From assembly GCA_036971475.1 (NCBI GenBank), contig JBAIZL010000008.1, positions 7,957,501-8,021,500 of the forward strand: DNA of 64,000 bases, in the 5' to 3' direction. Of the stretch, positions 10,906 through 21,191 are shown piece by piece (the stretch's first letter is position 1; each line of letters begins with the position of its first letter). The DNA is from Prosapia bicincta. Its lineage: Eukaryota; Arthropoda; Insecta; Hemiptera; Cercopidae. Made by a program: the position numbers and the translations under genes. The notes beneath the pieces are model-generated. The model was given only the letters and a program-made list of their open reading frames with translations, was not told the origin of the DNA and searched no databases.

Positions 10906-11476
10906 TGCTGAGGTCTTCTATAAAATGATCGATAATGACTATATATATAAATCAGGAATTTACAAAATTACATGCAACAACTGTAACACTTTTTACATAG
11001 GAAAAACAAAAAGAACATTTAAAATAAGATTTGAAGAACATTATAGAGCATTCAAAAACAAAAATTCAAAAGTATCAAATGTTGCAGCACACCTAATATC
11101 ACATAAACATGAAATAACAAATTACGAAAATAACCTAACCATACTTGAAATAAATAATAACCCAATAGAACTAAACTCACTAGAAAAATACCACATTTAT
11201 AAAAACATACACAACAATTTAATGAATCTACAAACAACATATACAGAAGACATACTATATAAAAACATCATACACACAGATCAAGAGAAAGTGCGTGTAA
11301 CGTCAACAAATACCAATATCACGGACCGAACATCTACACCAGAAAAATATCAGTGATTCGACAATGGTCAAGTGACCGAAAGGTGCCTCATCACTCAAGG
11401 TAAAATTATTGCACTTAATGGTGCATGAAATTACTTACAATAGTAATATATTAACTTCATATATATATATATATAT
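10906..11476 (+). pseudogene. Penelope-like element PLE-C, copy 1 (GIY-YIG end)
   Basis: 5'-truncated PLE. The open frame at 10874-11356 reads SGIYKITCNNCNTFYIGKTK, the GIY-YIG endonuclease core with the CxxC pair typical of PLEs, then IRFEEHYRAF, AAHLISHKHEI and LNSLEKYHIYKNIHN. In PLEs this nuclease nicks the target for reverse transcription. The RT domain is absent here. The 3' region carries a hammerhead-like motif (11352-11395) and ends in an (AT)n tract into which a hAT has jumped. The start of the frame at 10874 lies in older flanking DNA. Confidence 0.85.
11352..11395 (+). ncRNA. hammerhead-ribozyme-like motif, PLE-C copy 1
   Basis: Helix I AGTGAT (11352-11357) pairs with ATCACT (11390-11395), six perfect pairs. 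Core UCGACAA, one extra U, helix II GGTCA-AG-TGACC, then GAAA, then helix III GG/CC around UG, and a candidate cleavage UC before ATCACT. The core differs from the consensus CUGANGA at three positions, so activity is doubtful. PLEs are known to carry hammerhead motifs in their terminal regions. Confidence 0.45.
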
Positions 11477-11599
11477 TAGGGATGGGCCGATTCCGATTCT
11501 CGATTCCAGGAATCGTCGATTCTAGGTGGTATCGAGGAATCGTCGATACTCGATTCTTCATCATAAAAGTGTCGATTCCGATTCCACACGATTCCGAAT

Positions 11600-12440
11600 A
11601 TTTATAAAAATACGTGTCGGACCAACTGGCCCAACATAGTTTTTTCCTACCGTAAATGAAACGTAAATAAACTCCGTCGGACCAATTTACCCGACATTGT
11701 TTTTGATTTAATTAAATTTTATTATCTGTGCAACACTGTTTTGATATTTTTTGTGTTTTGTGTTAGCAAGAAACAACATAACCATAATTTCATGTCCCGG
11801 CTACCCAAATAATAAACAGACTGGTGATAAAAGTGTTTTTGCGCCTATCACTAAGATACGTAAACGTGTCACATGTGATTGATTTGTGAGTTTATAAATA
11901 TTTTGAATATAGAACTAAAGGGTAATATATTCTCTCTCTGATAAGTAATGCTACAGGTCCAGTAAATACTATCCAAGATTCATATTAAGTAAAGGTTTTA
12001 ACACCAAATAATTTACTTGTTAAGGAATTTACGTTATAATTTACTTCCTAGTAAGGATGAGTTTATCTAAGTGTATCAATGTTTGTACTTAACTTTCACA
12101 AAGTCCGTTTTTAAGGATTATTTTACAACTAAATATTTAGTCAATATTTCCGACTTACTTTTAAGGTTTTGTGAAATTTTGAAAACAGTAGTGAAAATCA
12201 TTACAATACGTTATAAGAAATATGTGTGTCGGCCCGTAACTACGGACAAAAAGCTCTTAGAATAACATCATGTTTTTAATCCCGTCGGCGTTTATCTATC
12301 AAACAAAAACCATCGTAATTACATCTGTAAGTAGTGTGAAGCTTGGTGTTAAATACTGTGCCTTAATTTTTCCAAAAGTAGCAACACCAGCTTAGTAGTA
12401 CTAATAAACATAAAGCGTTAAGAGGCCTGGCGGTATTCGG
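11600..12440. mobile_element. piggyBac-like repeat, copy 2 (truncated)
   Basis: About 840 bp similar to 6240-7130 (shared CATGTCCCGGCTACCCA, GTCACATGTGATTGATTTG, TTTATCTATCAAACAAAAAC, TATTCGGTTCAG). The outer ends of copy 1 are not preserved, so its borders within the hAT are uncertain. Confidence 0.6.
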
Positions 12441-12723
12441 TTCAGGGTACTGACCGTCGCGTCAATTCGATGACGGTTAACAGAAACTGACGGTGGAAAA
12501 CCACATAATATATCAAATATGAAAAAGCACTTAAACAACATTCATTTTGAACATTCAAATTTATCAACAAAAAAGATCTATACTTGAAGAAACTTTATCC
12601 TCAGACACAGGACCAACAAGTGATAGTCGGTTAAAAATCAACCGGGATTGAGTAATAAATACATAATAGGCCTGAATCAGTTGCACATGTTCCAGACACC
12701 TGCAGAAAAAAAGGACCCACCAG

Positions 12724-13026
12724 ATGTGGAGAAGGTATGCCCCACTAATCCAGAATGTTGAGGAAGAAGGTACCCCAGGGGAATTGACAGTAGAAGAAGA
12801 AGTAAACAATTATCTGGGGGAACCATTAGCCAGTCCAGATTGTGATGTTGGGAAGTATTTGGCAGTACAAAGTGCCAAATACCCTCATTTAAATGCAATG
12901 GCAATAAAATACCTGTCTGCCCACTCGCGACAGTGTTTTCTGAAAAACCTTTCTCAACTTCAGGAGCTATATGTGACTAGCGATGAAACTAGCTTGACCC
13001 ACGTGTTCAAATGCTTGTGTTTTTGA
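12724..13026 (+). pseudogene. hAT transposase C-terminal dimerisation domain
   Basis: About 100 codons reading VEEEVNNYLGEPLASPDCDV then KYPHLNAMAIKYLSAH, the hAT C-terminal block (ExxxYLxxP...D...WW...YPxLxxxAxxYL...). The family's usual W is Y/L here, and the following SERxFSxAG motif has degenerated to SRQCFLKNLSQ. No upstream catalytic domain is readable. Confidence 0.75.
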
Positions 13027-13483
13027 ACAGAAATGTACATTACCTGCCAGACTTTTAAATATTAAAAACTATCCTATTTGTATTAATTTTTTACTTTTTA
13101 TGTTGTTCGTTTGTTTTTACAAACAAGAAGAGACAATGTAAATAGGCTTAGGAATTTTTTCAAACATCATAAAATAAGTAAAGTTTACATTTTTACCTTT
13201 AAAATAAGTCATTAGTTTATCCTGATATGTTTTTATGTTTAAAAAAATTCCTATTGATAAATCAAGGTTGAAGGTTTTGTGTAACCTATTACATTAAAAC
13301 AGAACTTTTAAAAGGTTTTGCCATATGACCAAGATGTTAAATAAATTAATTATTGGAGAACTAGAATGTAAGCTAATATAACTTGAAAGAATCGAGAATC
13401 GAGAATCGACTAAAGAATCGAGAATCGAACGGAAAATTTTAGAATCGGAATCGGAATCGAAAATTTTAGGAATCGGCCCATCC

Positions 13484-13486
<3 letters not shown>

Positions 13487-13571
<85 letters not shown>
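13487..13571. repeat. (AT)n microsatellite
   Basis: About 85 bp of pure AT. It continues the tract at 11461-11476 that the hAT split, and marks the 3' end of PLE-C copy 1. Confidence 0.95.
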
Positions 13572-13574
<3 letters not shown>

Positions 13575-15395
13575 TAGAACCTCTCAAACTCGATTCCCGA
13601 AAACTCGACATTCTGAAAAACTCAATAGGGCTGGTGAATTAATAAATTTGTTACACCGCCCATATCGTAAAGCTTTCCATCAGTACATAGGCTGCCCGAG
13701 AGCGCTAGAGACTCAGACTAGGTTACTGTGTTTTCCAAGGTCGTTCAAGACACCCTTTTCCTGCCCTTTGTTGAGACACAGTTGTGGTCAGTTGCTTTTG
13801 TTTGAGAGTGGTTGACAATTGTTTAAACGAGTTTTGTGCTGGAATATAGAGCGACAGTATAGCGGAAAAGAAGAGGAAGTAAGTGTCAGTGTCAATGGAA
13901 GCAAAGTTTGGTGCCCTAAAGAGACTTGAGCGTGGTAAAAGCGTAAATAAAATAGCGGTGGACTTGAACATCGGTAGGTCTACAGTACTCGGTTGGAAGA
14001 AAAAGAAATCTGAAATTGAATCGTGGTGTTTGAATAGACAGTGTACAGAATCCATCGCGGAACGAAAAACAATAAGAAGTGCAGAGTTCGAAAAAGTCGG
14101 CAAAACCCTTGCACAGTGTGCACAGGGAGAAGGGAACGCCTATATCTGGACCCATCCTGCAAGAAAAAGCTCTTCAGTTTTATGAACAATTTAAGGACGA
14201 AGGAGAGCCTTGGTTTACAGAGAGCAATAGTTGGTTGTCAAGGTGGAAACAACGATATGGAATCAAGCTGCTCAGTATCTGCGGGGAAAACTGTCAGCTG
14301 ACCCTAACAACGTGAGTGACTTCAAGACCAAACTACACGAGTTTATTGAAAAGAAGGACTGTCAGGTGATCAAATCTACAATGCAGATGAGACAGGACTA
14401 AACTTTCGAATGCTTCCTACTAAAAGTTTAGCTCGGAGAGATGAAATAGCTGCACCAGGTTTTAAGAGAAGTAAGGAGCATGTGACTATTCTTGCCTGCA
14501 GTAATACAACAGGAGAGCACAAACTCAAATTAGCGCTAATTGGAAAAGCAAAGAAACCAAGAGCATTTAAAACTGCCAGATGCACAAGTGATGGCAACTT
14601 TAAACTCCCAGTTTGGTATGGAAATCAATCTAGTGCATGGATGAGCAAAGCAATTTTTAAAGAGTGGTTTTTTCAACAGTTTATCGCAGAGGTTGAGAAG
14701 TTTCTGAAGAAAAAAAATCTTCCCAGGAAAGCTCTACTGATTCTCGATAACTCTACGACTCACCCTGATGTGCAATATTTACAGGACAAAGACGTTAAAG
14801 CAATGTTTCTACCGCCGAACGTCACGTCTCTCTCTCAACCGATGGACCAAGGAGCTTTAACAGCGTTAAAGAGAAGGTACAGAAGTAAGCTTTTGTCATC
14901 TTTGGTGTTGTCCTTGGAATCGGGTGAGGAGCTAACGGCTAAACTAAAGAAGATCGATTTATTAGATATCATTAGATGGGTCTCTCAATCTTGGATCGAG
15001 CTTGAGACCATAACCCTCATTCGTTCTTGGAGGAAACTTCTAGATCACACAGGCAATGATTTGTCGCGTGACGATGGAATCAATTCTGAAAATAGCGACT
15101 TGATTGAACTCATGAAAAAATCCCAGGGTGTGAAGAGTCTTCAAGCAATGATGTCAATGAATGGATGGATCTCGATGGAGCATCAGAACCATTAAGAGAA
15201 GATGAAATCATCGCAGCTGTCAAAGGGTGTGACGTAGAAGGGGACGATACGGAAGAAGAAGAGCTAGAGAACCATCGACAAGAAAGAAAAGTTAGCCACA
15301 GTGAGGCTGTGAAATTTATTGAAGGAACATTGCAGTACTTAGAGCAGCAAAATGCGACTGGAATGGAGATTCTGTTCCTCAGGCGACTAAGATAA
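13572..15395 (+). pseudogene. Tigger/pogo transposon with jerky-like transposase
   Basis: 5' TIR CAGTAGAACCTCTCAAACTC at 13572; the 3' end is replaced by PLE-C copy 2. Plus strand: MEAKFGALKRLERGKSVNKI at 13895 (CENP-B N-terminal helix-turn-helix), a frameshift, LQEKALQFYEQFKDEG and SWLSRWKQRYGIK near 14155-14265 (second CENP-B-type domain), then a long intact frame 14410-15195: SLARRDEIAAPGFKRSKEHV, ALLILDNSTTHPDVQYL (catalytic D) and MFLPPNVTSLSQPMDQG (third D). The tail continues in another frame at 15165-15395. At least two frameshifts; the catalytic block is well preserved. Confidence 0.88.
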
Positions 15396-15981
15396 TAACA
15401 ACAAAATAATAAAATATCTTAATAACTCAAACCACAAAACAAATTTAGAAAAACATAACCTATCAGGAATTTACAAAATTACATGTAACAACTGTAACAC
15501 ATTTTACATAGAGAAAACAACCAGATCATTTAAAATAAGATTTGAAGAACATTATAAAACATTCAAAAACAAAAATTCAAAAGTGTCAAATGTTTCAGCA
15601 CACCTAAAATCACATAAACATGAAATAACAAATTACGAAAATAACCTAACCATACTTGAAATAAATAATAACGCAATAGGACTAAACTCACTAGAAAAAT
15701 ACAACATTTATAAAAACATACACAACAATTTAATGAATCTACAAACAATATATACAGACGACATACTATTAAAAAAATAATATACACGAGACTCAAGAGG
15801 AAACGTGTATGACGTCAACAAGTACAACACCACGGACCGAACATCCACACCAGAAAAATTGAGAAAAAGTAATCAGTGATTCGACAATGGTAAAGTGACC
15901 GAAAGGCGCCTCATCACACAAGGTGAAATCATTGCACTTAATGGTGGATAAAATTACTTACAACAGTAATATATTAACTTC

Positions 15982-15985
<4 letters not shown>
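15396..15985 (+). pseudogene. Penelope-like element PLE-C, copy 2 (GIY-YIG end)
   Basis: Near-duplicate of PLE-C copy 1: SGIYKITCNNCNTFYIEKTT (the YIG glycine has become E), VSAHLKSHKHEI and LNSLEKYNIYKNIHN, stopping near 15778. The 3' region holds a second hammerhead-like motif (15875-15918) and ends in (AT)n. It abuts the Tigger tail directly at about 15395, where the Tigger 3' TIR should be. Confidence 0.85.
15875..15918 (+). ncRNA. hammerhead-ribozyme-like motif, PLE-C copy 2
   Basis: Same layout as 11352-11395: AGTGAT (15875-15880), TCGACAA, extra T, GGTAA-AG-TGACC (one mismatch in helix II), GAAA, GGCGCC, TC, ATCAC. Helix I keeps five pairs. Helix III changed from GGTGCC to GGCGCC and still pairs. 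Confidence 0.4.

Positions 15986-16040
<55 letters not shown>
15986..16040. repeat. (AT)n microsatellite at PLE-C 3' end
   Basis: About 50 bp of AT directly after TATTAACTTCATATACAT, the PLE-C terminal sequence. The same junction occurs at 11460, 29849 and 52400. Confidence 0.95.
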
Positions 16041-16042
<2 letters not shown>

Positions 16043-16044
<2 letters not shown>

Positions 16045-16756
16045 GTCAACTCCCGATTATCCGGGATCGCATCAACCGGGTTGCGGATCAACCGGGATCG
16101 TCAGCTCCACGAAGCAGTGGGGTGGGACGAGTCAAATGTGAACGAGGCGGACAGATGCGAGTGCCGGCAGTCGTTGGGGCATACAGTAACCTTTATGGAA
16201 TAATTTATAGACTGTCAACTCGCCCGCAGTCGCCACCCCGTGTCCTAAATCCTTTCTACCTGTTTCCGCTGGACGCACACTCGCGGGCTGAGTTTCGGTC
16301 AGCATGTCAGAGTTTACGTTATATTTCTTGTTGTCGTTTTATAAATTCACGCGGTTCTATGACGCGCGAATCCCTAACTATGCGTCATCTCCAACGTCCA
16401 ATCAGATCAGAGCACATCGAAGCATCGAACGTAATGCATGGAGGTGCGATAACCCCGAGTGCGAGCGGCCGTTTTTCAGTGAATAAATCCAAACGCCGAA
16501 TTTGTGGAATTACGCGATCGCTCGAGTCGAACGTAAACGCTACCCTTCTTCAGTGGTCAGTCTATGCATTGTTTCTGATCAAAACGAACTGTACAGTAGT
16601 GACGGTACAACAGGAGGCGGTACTATTCATCAGCTGTTTTTACAATCATTGGGTAGAAGTAGGGGTGTGGATATTATGGTATTTGTTTTAAACGTGATTT
16701 CGCATTATCCGTGACGGCCCTGCCGGTAATCATCCCGGATAATCGGGAGTTGACTG
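16043..16756. mobile_element. Tigger/pogo-type non-autonomous element
   Basis: TIRs CAGTCAACTCCCGATTATCC at 16043 and its complement ending at 16756. The interior is much richer in GC and CpG than the surrounding DNA (ACGCGATCGCTCGAGTCGAA near 16513). No transposase domain: the three overlapping plus-strand frames at 16122-16714 show no family. It may be the promoter end of a larger element after internal deletion. Confidence 0.75.
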
Positions 16757-16795
16757 TATATAAATAAATATAAAATACGTTTTCTTGTTTAATAA

Positions 16796-16934
16796 TTTAA
16801 AACAACACAGGTTATTCAAATACAAGAATATTATTATAATTTTCATTCCTGATGATGTTGGTACTGTTTGCCAACGAAAAGCTTTGGATATAAAATAATA
16901 AATATTCTTGTATTTGAATAACCTGTGTTGTTTT

Positions 16935-16937
<3 letters not shown>
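16796..16937. repeat. perfect 37-bp inverted repeat with hammerhead-like loop
   Basis: Arms 16796-16832 and 16901-16937 are exact complements (TTTAAAACAACACAGGTTAT...). The 68-base loop holds a hammerhead-like core on the plus strand (16845-16889). Probably paired PLE ends. Confidence 0.85.
16845..16889 (+). ncRNA. hammerhead-ribozyme-like motif in hairpin loop
   Basis: ATTC (16845-16848), consensus core CTGATGA (16849-16855), extra T, helix II GTTGG...CCAAC, GAAA (16876-16879), AGCTTT, then GGAT, which pairs with ATTC (one G-U). Helix III would be one or two pairs only. The core and helix II are intact. Confidence 0.45.
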
Positions 16938-16972
<35 letters not shown>

Positions 16973-17168
16973 TTTTTTATTCGGCTATTTTTTGCTTCAT
17001 TGATAATTGTATTTTGTTTATTGTTTAAGTGTAATTTAGCGTATTTTGGTGTGATATTAAATTTTATGCATTTTTCATTAAAATTATTCTGTTGATGCAA
17101 TTCTGGAGTTTGATTTTGAGGTTAAGATATTTCCGGAAGAGTTGTTTACCTTGGTAGGTGTTAAAATC

Positions 17169-17225
17169 TTGATATTTTACGTTGTCCAACGAAAAATTTA
17201 CTTGTTGGACAACGTAAAATATCAA
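17169..17225. repeat. perfect 22-bp inverted repeat
   Basis: TTGATATTTTACGTTGTCCA... (17169-17190) and its exact complement (17204-17225) around a 13-base loop. The arm resembles the TTTACGTTATCCATTG seen beyond the PLE-C ends at 29636 and 50562. Confidence 0.85.
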
Positions 17226-17236
17226 TATATATATAT

Positions 17237-18017
17237 CCACTGGGTATCGTATATAACAACATCGCTTAATACGACTTACCGGCTGTAACGACGAAGATTC
17301 CCGGCCCCTAAATTCTATAGTACCTGTTCAATGCATTTTACATCGCCTATAACGACATCGGGTAAAACGACTCATTTCAGGTCCATCTAAAAAAAAAAAG
17401 AGTATAGCGACGGAACATTCTAGAAAACTCCGAACGGTAATCCTCTTGATGGAAACTAAGCTTTCTAAGAATCGTTCTCCCCATTCCATTTCCGTTCCAC
17501 TGTATGACAAATAAGAAAACAATAAAAAAGACAGAGAAAAAAGAAAATTTATATACAAAACTGAAGACCCTACTACTAACCCGTTTAACTCGGAATGTTT
17601 GTTTGTTTCTGTTTGTACCAAGTGTTTCGGAGATCGATAATGTAAACGGAGACATAGATAATACATATGTCACGTCCGAGACTATTTACAGCCAAGATAA
17701 GCTGACATTTGTTTACTACAACCTTATGTTGACACATTAGGTTTTATGATCGTTGTTTTTTGCCGCGTTAAGTGGGTCAAACTAAAAAAAACATTCAAAT
17801 ATAAAAGTTAAACCAAATTAAATCTGTTCATAAAACTACCTGGAATATTGTTTCAGTTTAAGCATCAAAAGTCAAATTGGGATAGTCGGATTTAAAAACG
17901 ACTCAGGTACAATATTCTCCAAACTCTTCTGTAGCATTGACGTAAAAATCAAACCTTTATACAAACGCGTATCGACAGTAGAGAAGTTTCAATTAGCCTG
18001 GGAGTGAGCGTGCCGGT
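17237..18017. other. unclassified intron DNA with pogo-like end motifs
   Basis: 17240-17380 has repeated TAACGACATCG/TATAACGAC motifs such as are seen in some Tigger/pogo TIRs, but no opposite end was found. Both-strand frames at 17328-17740 match no family. 17740-18017 shows nothing recognisable. Confidence 0.35.
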
Positions 18018-18250
18018 GATATATATATATATATATATATATAGATTTACCTTGGTAAGAGTCCACACTGTAGTCTTGAAATAGAAACACATAAAGCACT
18101 TAAACAATGATATATTTCAACCACACAGTGGTCTTTGTCAATCGAAGAGAAAACACAAAAAGAAATATGAGAGAATGAAATAAAATAAATATAAGTTGTA
18201 ATCACAGACTGTGTAGAGTAGAAATCAGATGACACAGATGCACAGATTAA

Positions 18251-18288
<38 letters not shown>

Positions 18289-18380
18289 TCCATGAGCATA
18301 TGAGTGATTATAGTTTATATAAATCTGTCAGGAGAAAAGAGATAAGGCTATTAGGAGAAAAAAAAAATGAATGGATTTAT

Positions 18381-19490
18381 CTGATGTTGAGGTTAAGGGA
18401 TTCTCTGAACTTGGTATACCACTGGTATGATAGTTCGCACCTTCTCAGTTCTGAGGGATTGCAATCAGGGGGGAGTGATTTAATTATTTTTGTGGTATAG
18501 CAGTCATCAAAGTTGTGATGTTGTGACTCGCAGCATGTTGAGCTGTTGGTCTATCCATATTCATAATTTTAACATCATGTCTGTGGCCATTCATTCTGAT
18601 ATTAAGACCATCCGTGGTCAGGCCTATGTACTGTGCTGAGCAAAGTTTACATTGTAGCTGGTATATGACATTTTTCGATGTACAATTATGATGACCCTGT
18701 ATTTTGAAGACCATTTTTGTTGTTTGGCTGTTGAAACTATTTGCTGAGGGGTGTATTGGACACGTCTTGCATCTAGGTCTATTGCATGAGAAGGAGCCAT
18801 GAGGAAGTTTGTGTGGTTTCTCTGCATCAGGGTCCGGTAGTTTAGGATGTACTAGGATGTTTTTCAAGTTGGGAGGTTGCTTGTACCAAATCTACGGTGG
18901 ATCGGTGAAAAGATTTTTGGTGTGGACAGAAGCTTGAAAAATTTTGAAGCCATCTCTCAATATCTTGTTGAGTTTATGTAGACCAGGATGGTAGTCTGTT
19001 ATTAAAGACAGTTTATTTTGTTCTGTTTGTGGTTTATGGTGAACCGAGGATTGTGCTGAATGAATTTGGTTTTCAATGAGTTTTTTTGGGTATCCTCTTC
19101 TCTGGAAGGCTGTTGATATCTTTCTATTAAAATCTTCCAATTCCCTATCATTCGAACAGATTCTGTTACCCCTGATTGCTTGACTGTATGGAATGGATCG
19201 TTTTATGTTTATTGGGTGGTTGCTGTCGAAATGGAGATATTGTAGGTGGTTTGTCGGTTTGATGTGAATTCCTGTGTTGATATTTCCATTCTGGAGTGTT
19301 ACCTCTACATCCAAAAAGGTGATGGCTGATGTAGATTTCTCCCAGGTAAATTGAAGTATGGAGAATTGTGTCAGGCTGTCTAAAAATGCCTCAAGTGTTG
19401 AAGCACCCTGTGTCCAAATTAGGAAGATGTCATCTATATATCTATACCAACATAATGGCTGGTGTTCCTTCCATGGCTCCTTCCCATGCA
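18381..19490 (-). pseudogene. PLE-A1 polyprotein, minus arm (RT end + GIY-YIG)
   Basis: Minus strand: CWYRYIDDIFLIWTQG near 19405-19450 is the RT catalytic motif (YIDD). It continues through FLDVEVTLQNGNINTGIHIK and FNRKISTAFQRRGYPKKLIE to LTDYHPGLHKLNKILRDG-like text, is broken by a stop near 18893, then reads GSFSCNRPRCKTCPIHPSAN and KNVIYQLQCKLCSAQYIGLT (GIY-YIG core), ending near CNPSELRR. 5'-truncated: the N-terminal two-thirds of RT is missing. One stop and one frameshift near 18490. Confidence 0.85.
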
Positions 19491-19897
19491 ATAGACCTAG
19501 ATGCAAGACGTGTCCAATACACCCCTCAGCAAATAGTTTCAACAGCCAAACAACAAAAATGGTCTTCAAAATACAGGGTCATCATAATTGTACATCAAAA
19601 AATGTCATATACCAGCTACAATGTAAACTTTGCTCAGCACAGTACATAGGCCTGACCACGGATTGTCTGAATATCAGAATGAATGGCCACAGACATGATG
19701 TTAAAATTATGAATATGGATAGACCAACAGCTCAACATGCTGCGAGTCACAACATCACAACTTTTGATGACTGCTATACCACAAAAATAATTAAATCACT
19801 CCCCCCTGATTGCAATCCCTCAGAACTGAGAAGGTGGGAACTATCATACCAGTGGTATACCAAGTCCAGAGAATCCCCTAACCTCAACATAAGATAA
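19470..19897 (+). pseudogene. PLE-A1 GIY-YIG domain, plus arm
   Basis: Open frame reading CNRPRCKTCPIHPSANSF, KNVIYQLQCKLCSAQYIGLT, IRMNGHRHDVKIM and KSLPPDCNPSELRRWELSYQ, with a natural stop at 19895-19897. This is the second, inverted copy of the same domain as 18803-18381 and is more intact. The frame's beginning (from 19358) is antisense RT sequence, so it has no proper start. Confidence 0.85.
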
Positions 19898-19984
19898 ATC
19901 CATTCATTTTTTTTCCTCCTAATAGCCTTATCTCTTTTCCCCTGACAGACTTATATAAACTATAATCACTCATATGCTCATGGA

Positions 19985-20042
<58 letters not shown>

Positions 20043-20139
20043 TTAATCTGTGCATCTGTGTCATCTGATTTCTACTCTACACAATCTGTGATTACAACTT
20101 ATATTTATTTTATTTCATTCTCTCATATTTCTTTTTGTG

Positions 20140-20195
20140 TTTTCTCTTCGATTGACAAAGACCACTGTGTGGTTGAAATATATCATTGTTTAAGT
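20140..20195 (+). ncRNA. degenerate hammerhead-like motif, PLE-A
   Basis: TTGACAA, extra A, helix II GACCAC-TGT-GTGGTT (6 pairs, one G-U), GAAA, TATATC. The core departs from CUGANGA at two positions, and helix I is at best CGAT/ATTG. The same text occurs inverted at about 18110-18145, and on the plus strand at 38860-38900 and, more decayed, at 53198. Confidence 0.35.
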
Positions 20196-20304
20196 GCTTT
20201 TATGTGTTTCTATTTCAAGACTACAGTGTGGACTCTTACCAAGGTAAGTCTGTCAGTCTCCTAGTCCAAAAAATCTAAATAATCTTTACCAACCAAAACT
20301 AACC

Positions 20305-20352
<48 letters not shown>

Positions 20353-20354
<2 letters not shown>

Positions 20355-20599
20355 AACCTAGATATTTTACAACATTAAACAAGTAATATAATTTTTAATT
20401 TCAAAGAATTCCTACTGAGGTCAAGTAAGACAAAATTCACCAGGGTTTACTTATTTTCGTTTTTTTATTTTATTTGTTTCATTCATTTTTAACCTTACAG
20501 CACTATCAATGATATTTTGTGGTAACCATGGCAACAGATTAAGGTTGTACAATGGAGGTTTCGGTGACAACTAGATGGGGGAGGGAAGAAAATTCATTT
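20353..20599. other. intron sequence, nothing recognised
   Basis: T-rich then mixed DNA between PLE-A1 and the repeat next to the motif V/VI exon. No reading frame. Confidence 0.5.
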
Positions 20600-20875
20600 C
20601 TTGGTATTGGAAGGTTGGAGCAGTGCTAAAGCATGGTAGACTTTAAACATGAAGATTCACAGTTTAAATCAGAACAGACAACCAATTTTTTATAATTTAA
20701 TTATTGAATGAATATTTGAAAAAAATTTATCAACATCAATGGTCATCCACTATATTTTTACTGTATTAACATCAAGTGTCATATATTTGAAAATGTTATG
20801 TATGAAAAAATGTATTTGATTGGATGAATAAAAAGTATTTTTTAACAAATGAAAATATGAACAAGATATTTAAAT
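20600..20875. repeat. interspersed repeat, left of exon 7
   Basis: Resembles 21590-21815 in direct orientation (AATTTAATTATTGAATGAAT and TTGATTGGATGAATAAAAAG against close matches). The two copies bracket the helicase motif V/VI exon. Unclassified. Confidence 0.6.
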
Positions 20876-20950
20876 ATGTATAGGGAGTGGGAACTAATAA
20901 TAGGCATCGAATTAAACTGATATACAAATATATTATTAAACAATACTTAC

Positions 20951-21191
20951 ATTTATTAAACACCTTTCTAGTGTCCTGTAAATCATGTGGTCATCTCTAA
21001 ATTTATGGTCACTATCACAACTGAAGAGGTAAAACCTGCTAGTTTTATTCCTAGCTCGACCTTTACACTGTACATACGATCTGAAGTCGTTTGGTTTGTC
21101 AAATTTTATAACCAAATTACATAACTGTATATCCATTCCTTCTTCTATAACATCAGAAGCGGTCAAGATGTTAACCTCTCCTTTATCAAAT
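20951..21191 (-). CDS. Dcr-2: Dicer exon (helicase motifs V and VI)
   Basis: 241 nt: 1 + 80 codons, ending phase 0 at ATAAAT|gtaagt; acceptor tttttttcag. Contains NILTASDVIEEGMDIQLCNL (motif V) and FRSYVQCKGRARNK (motif VI, QxxGRxR arginine finger), then SRFYLFSCDSD, the usual strand after motif VI. This is the most diagnostic exon of the set. Two copies of an unrelated interspersed repeat lie on either side of it. Confidence 0.93.

Larger units (their letters stand above)
11477..13486 (+). mobile_element. hAT transposon
   Basis: TIRs TAGGGATGGGCCGATTCC at 11477 and the complement of TAGGGATGGGCCGATTCCTA ending at 13486, both followed by GAATCG-rich subterminal repeats. It sits in an (AT)n tract, so the 8-bp duplication reads ATATATAT on both sides. 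A piggyBac-like repeat occupies about 11600-12440, and a transposase C-terminus is at 12724-13026. The rest of the transposase is missing or unreadable. 13030-13370 is AT-rich non-coding DNA. Confidence 0.85.
18018..20352. mobile_element. Penelope-like element PLE-A, copy 1, palindromic
   Basis: A minus-strand PLE (RT end and GIY-YIG, 19490 down to 18043) joined head-to-head to a plus-strand copy of its GIY-YIG and 3' end (19470 to about 20285). Arms 18043-18803 and 19470-20265 are near-identical complements, including (AT)n tracts at the same place (18254-18284 and 19989-20040). PLEs often show such inverted partial copies. Outer (AT)n tracts at 18018-18042 and 20308-20352 bound the unit. 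Confidence 0.88.

Noticed and set aside
13294..13611. Frames containing long YIYIYIYI runs (also at 15923, 19974, 29735, 50334, 62152)
   Set aside because: Translations of (AT)n microsatellites, not proteins.
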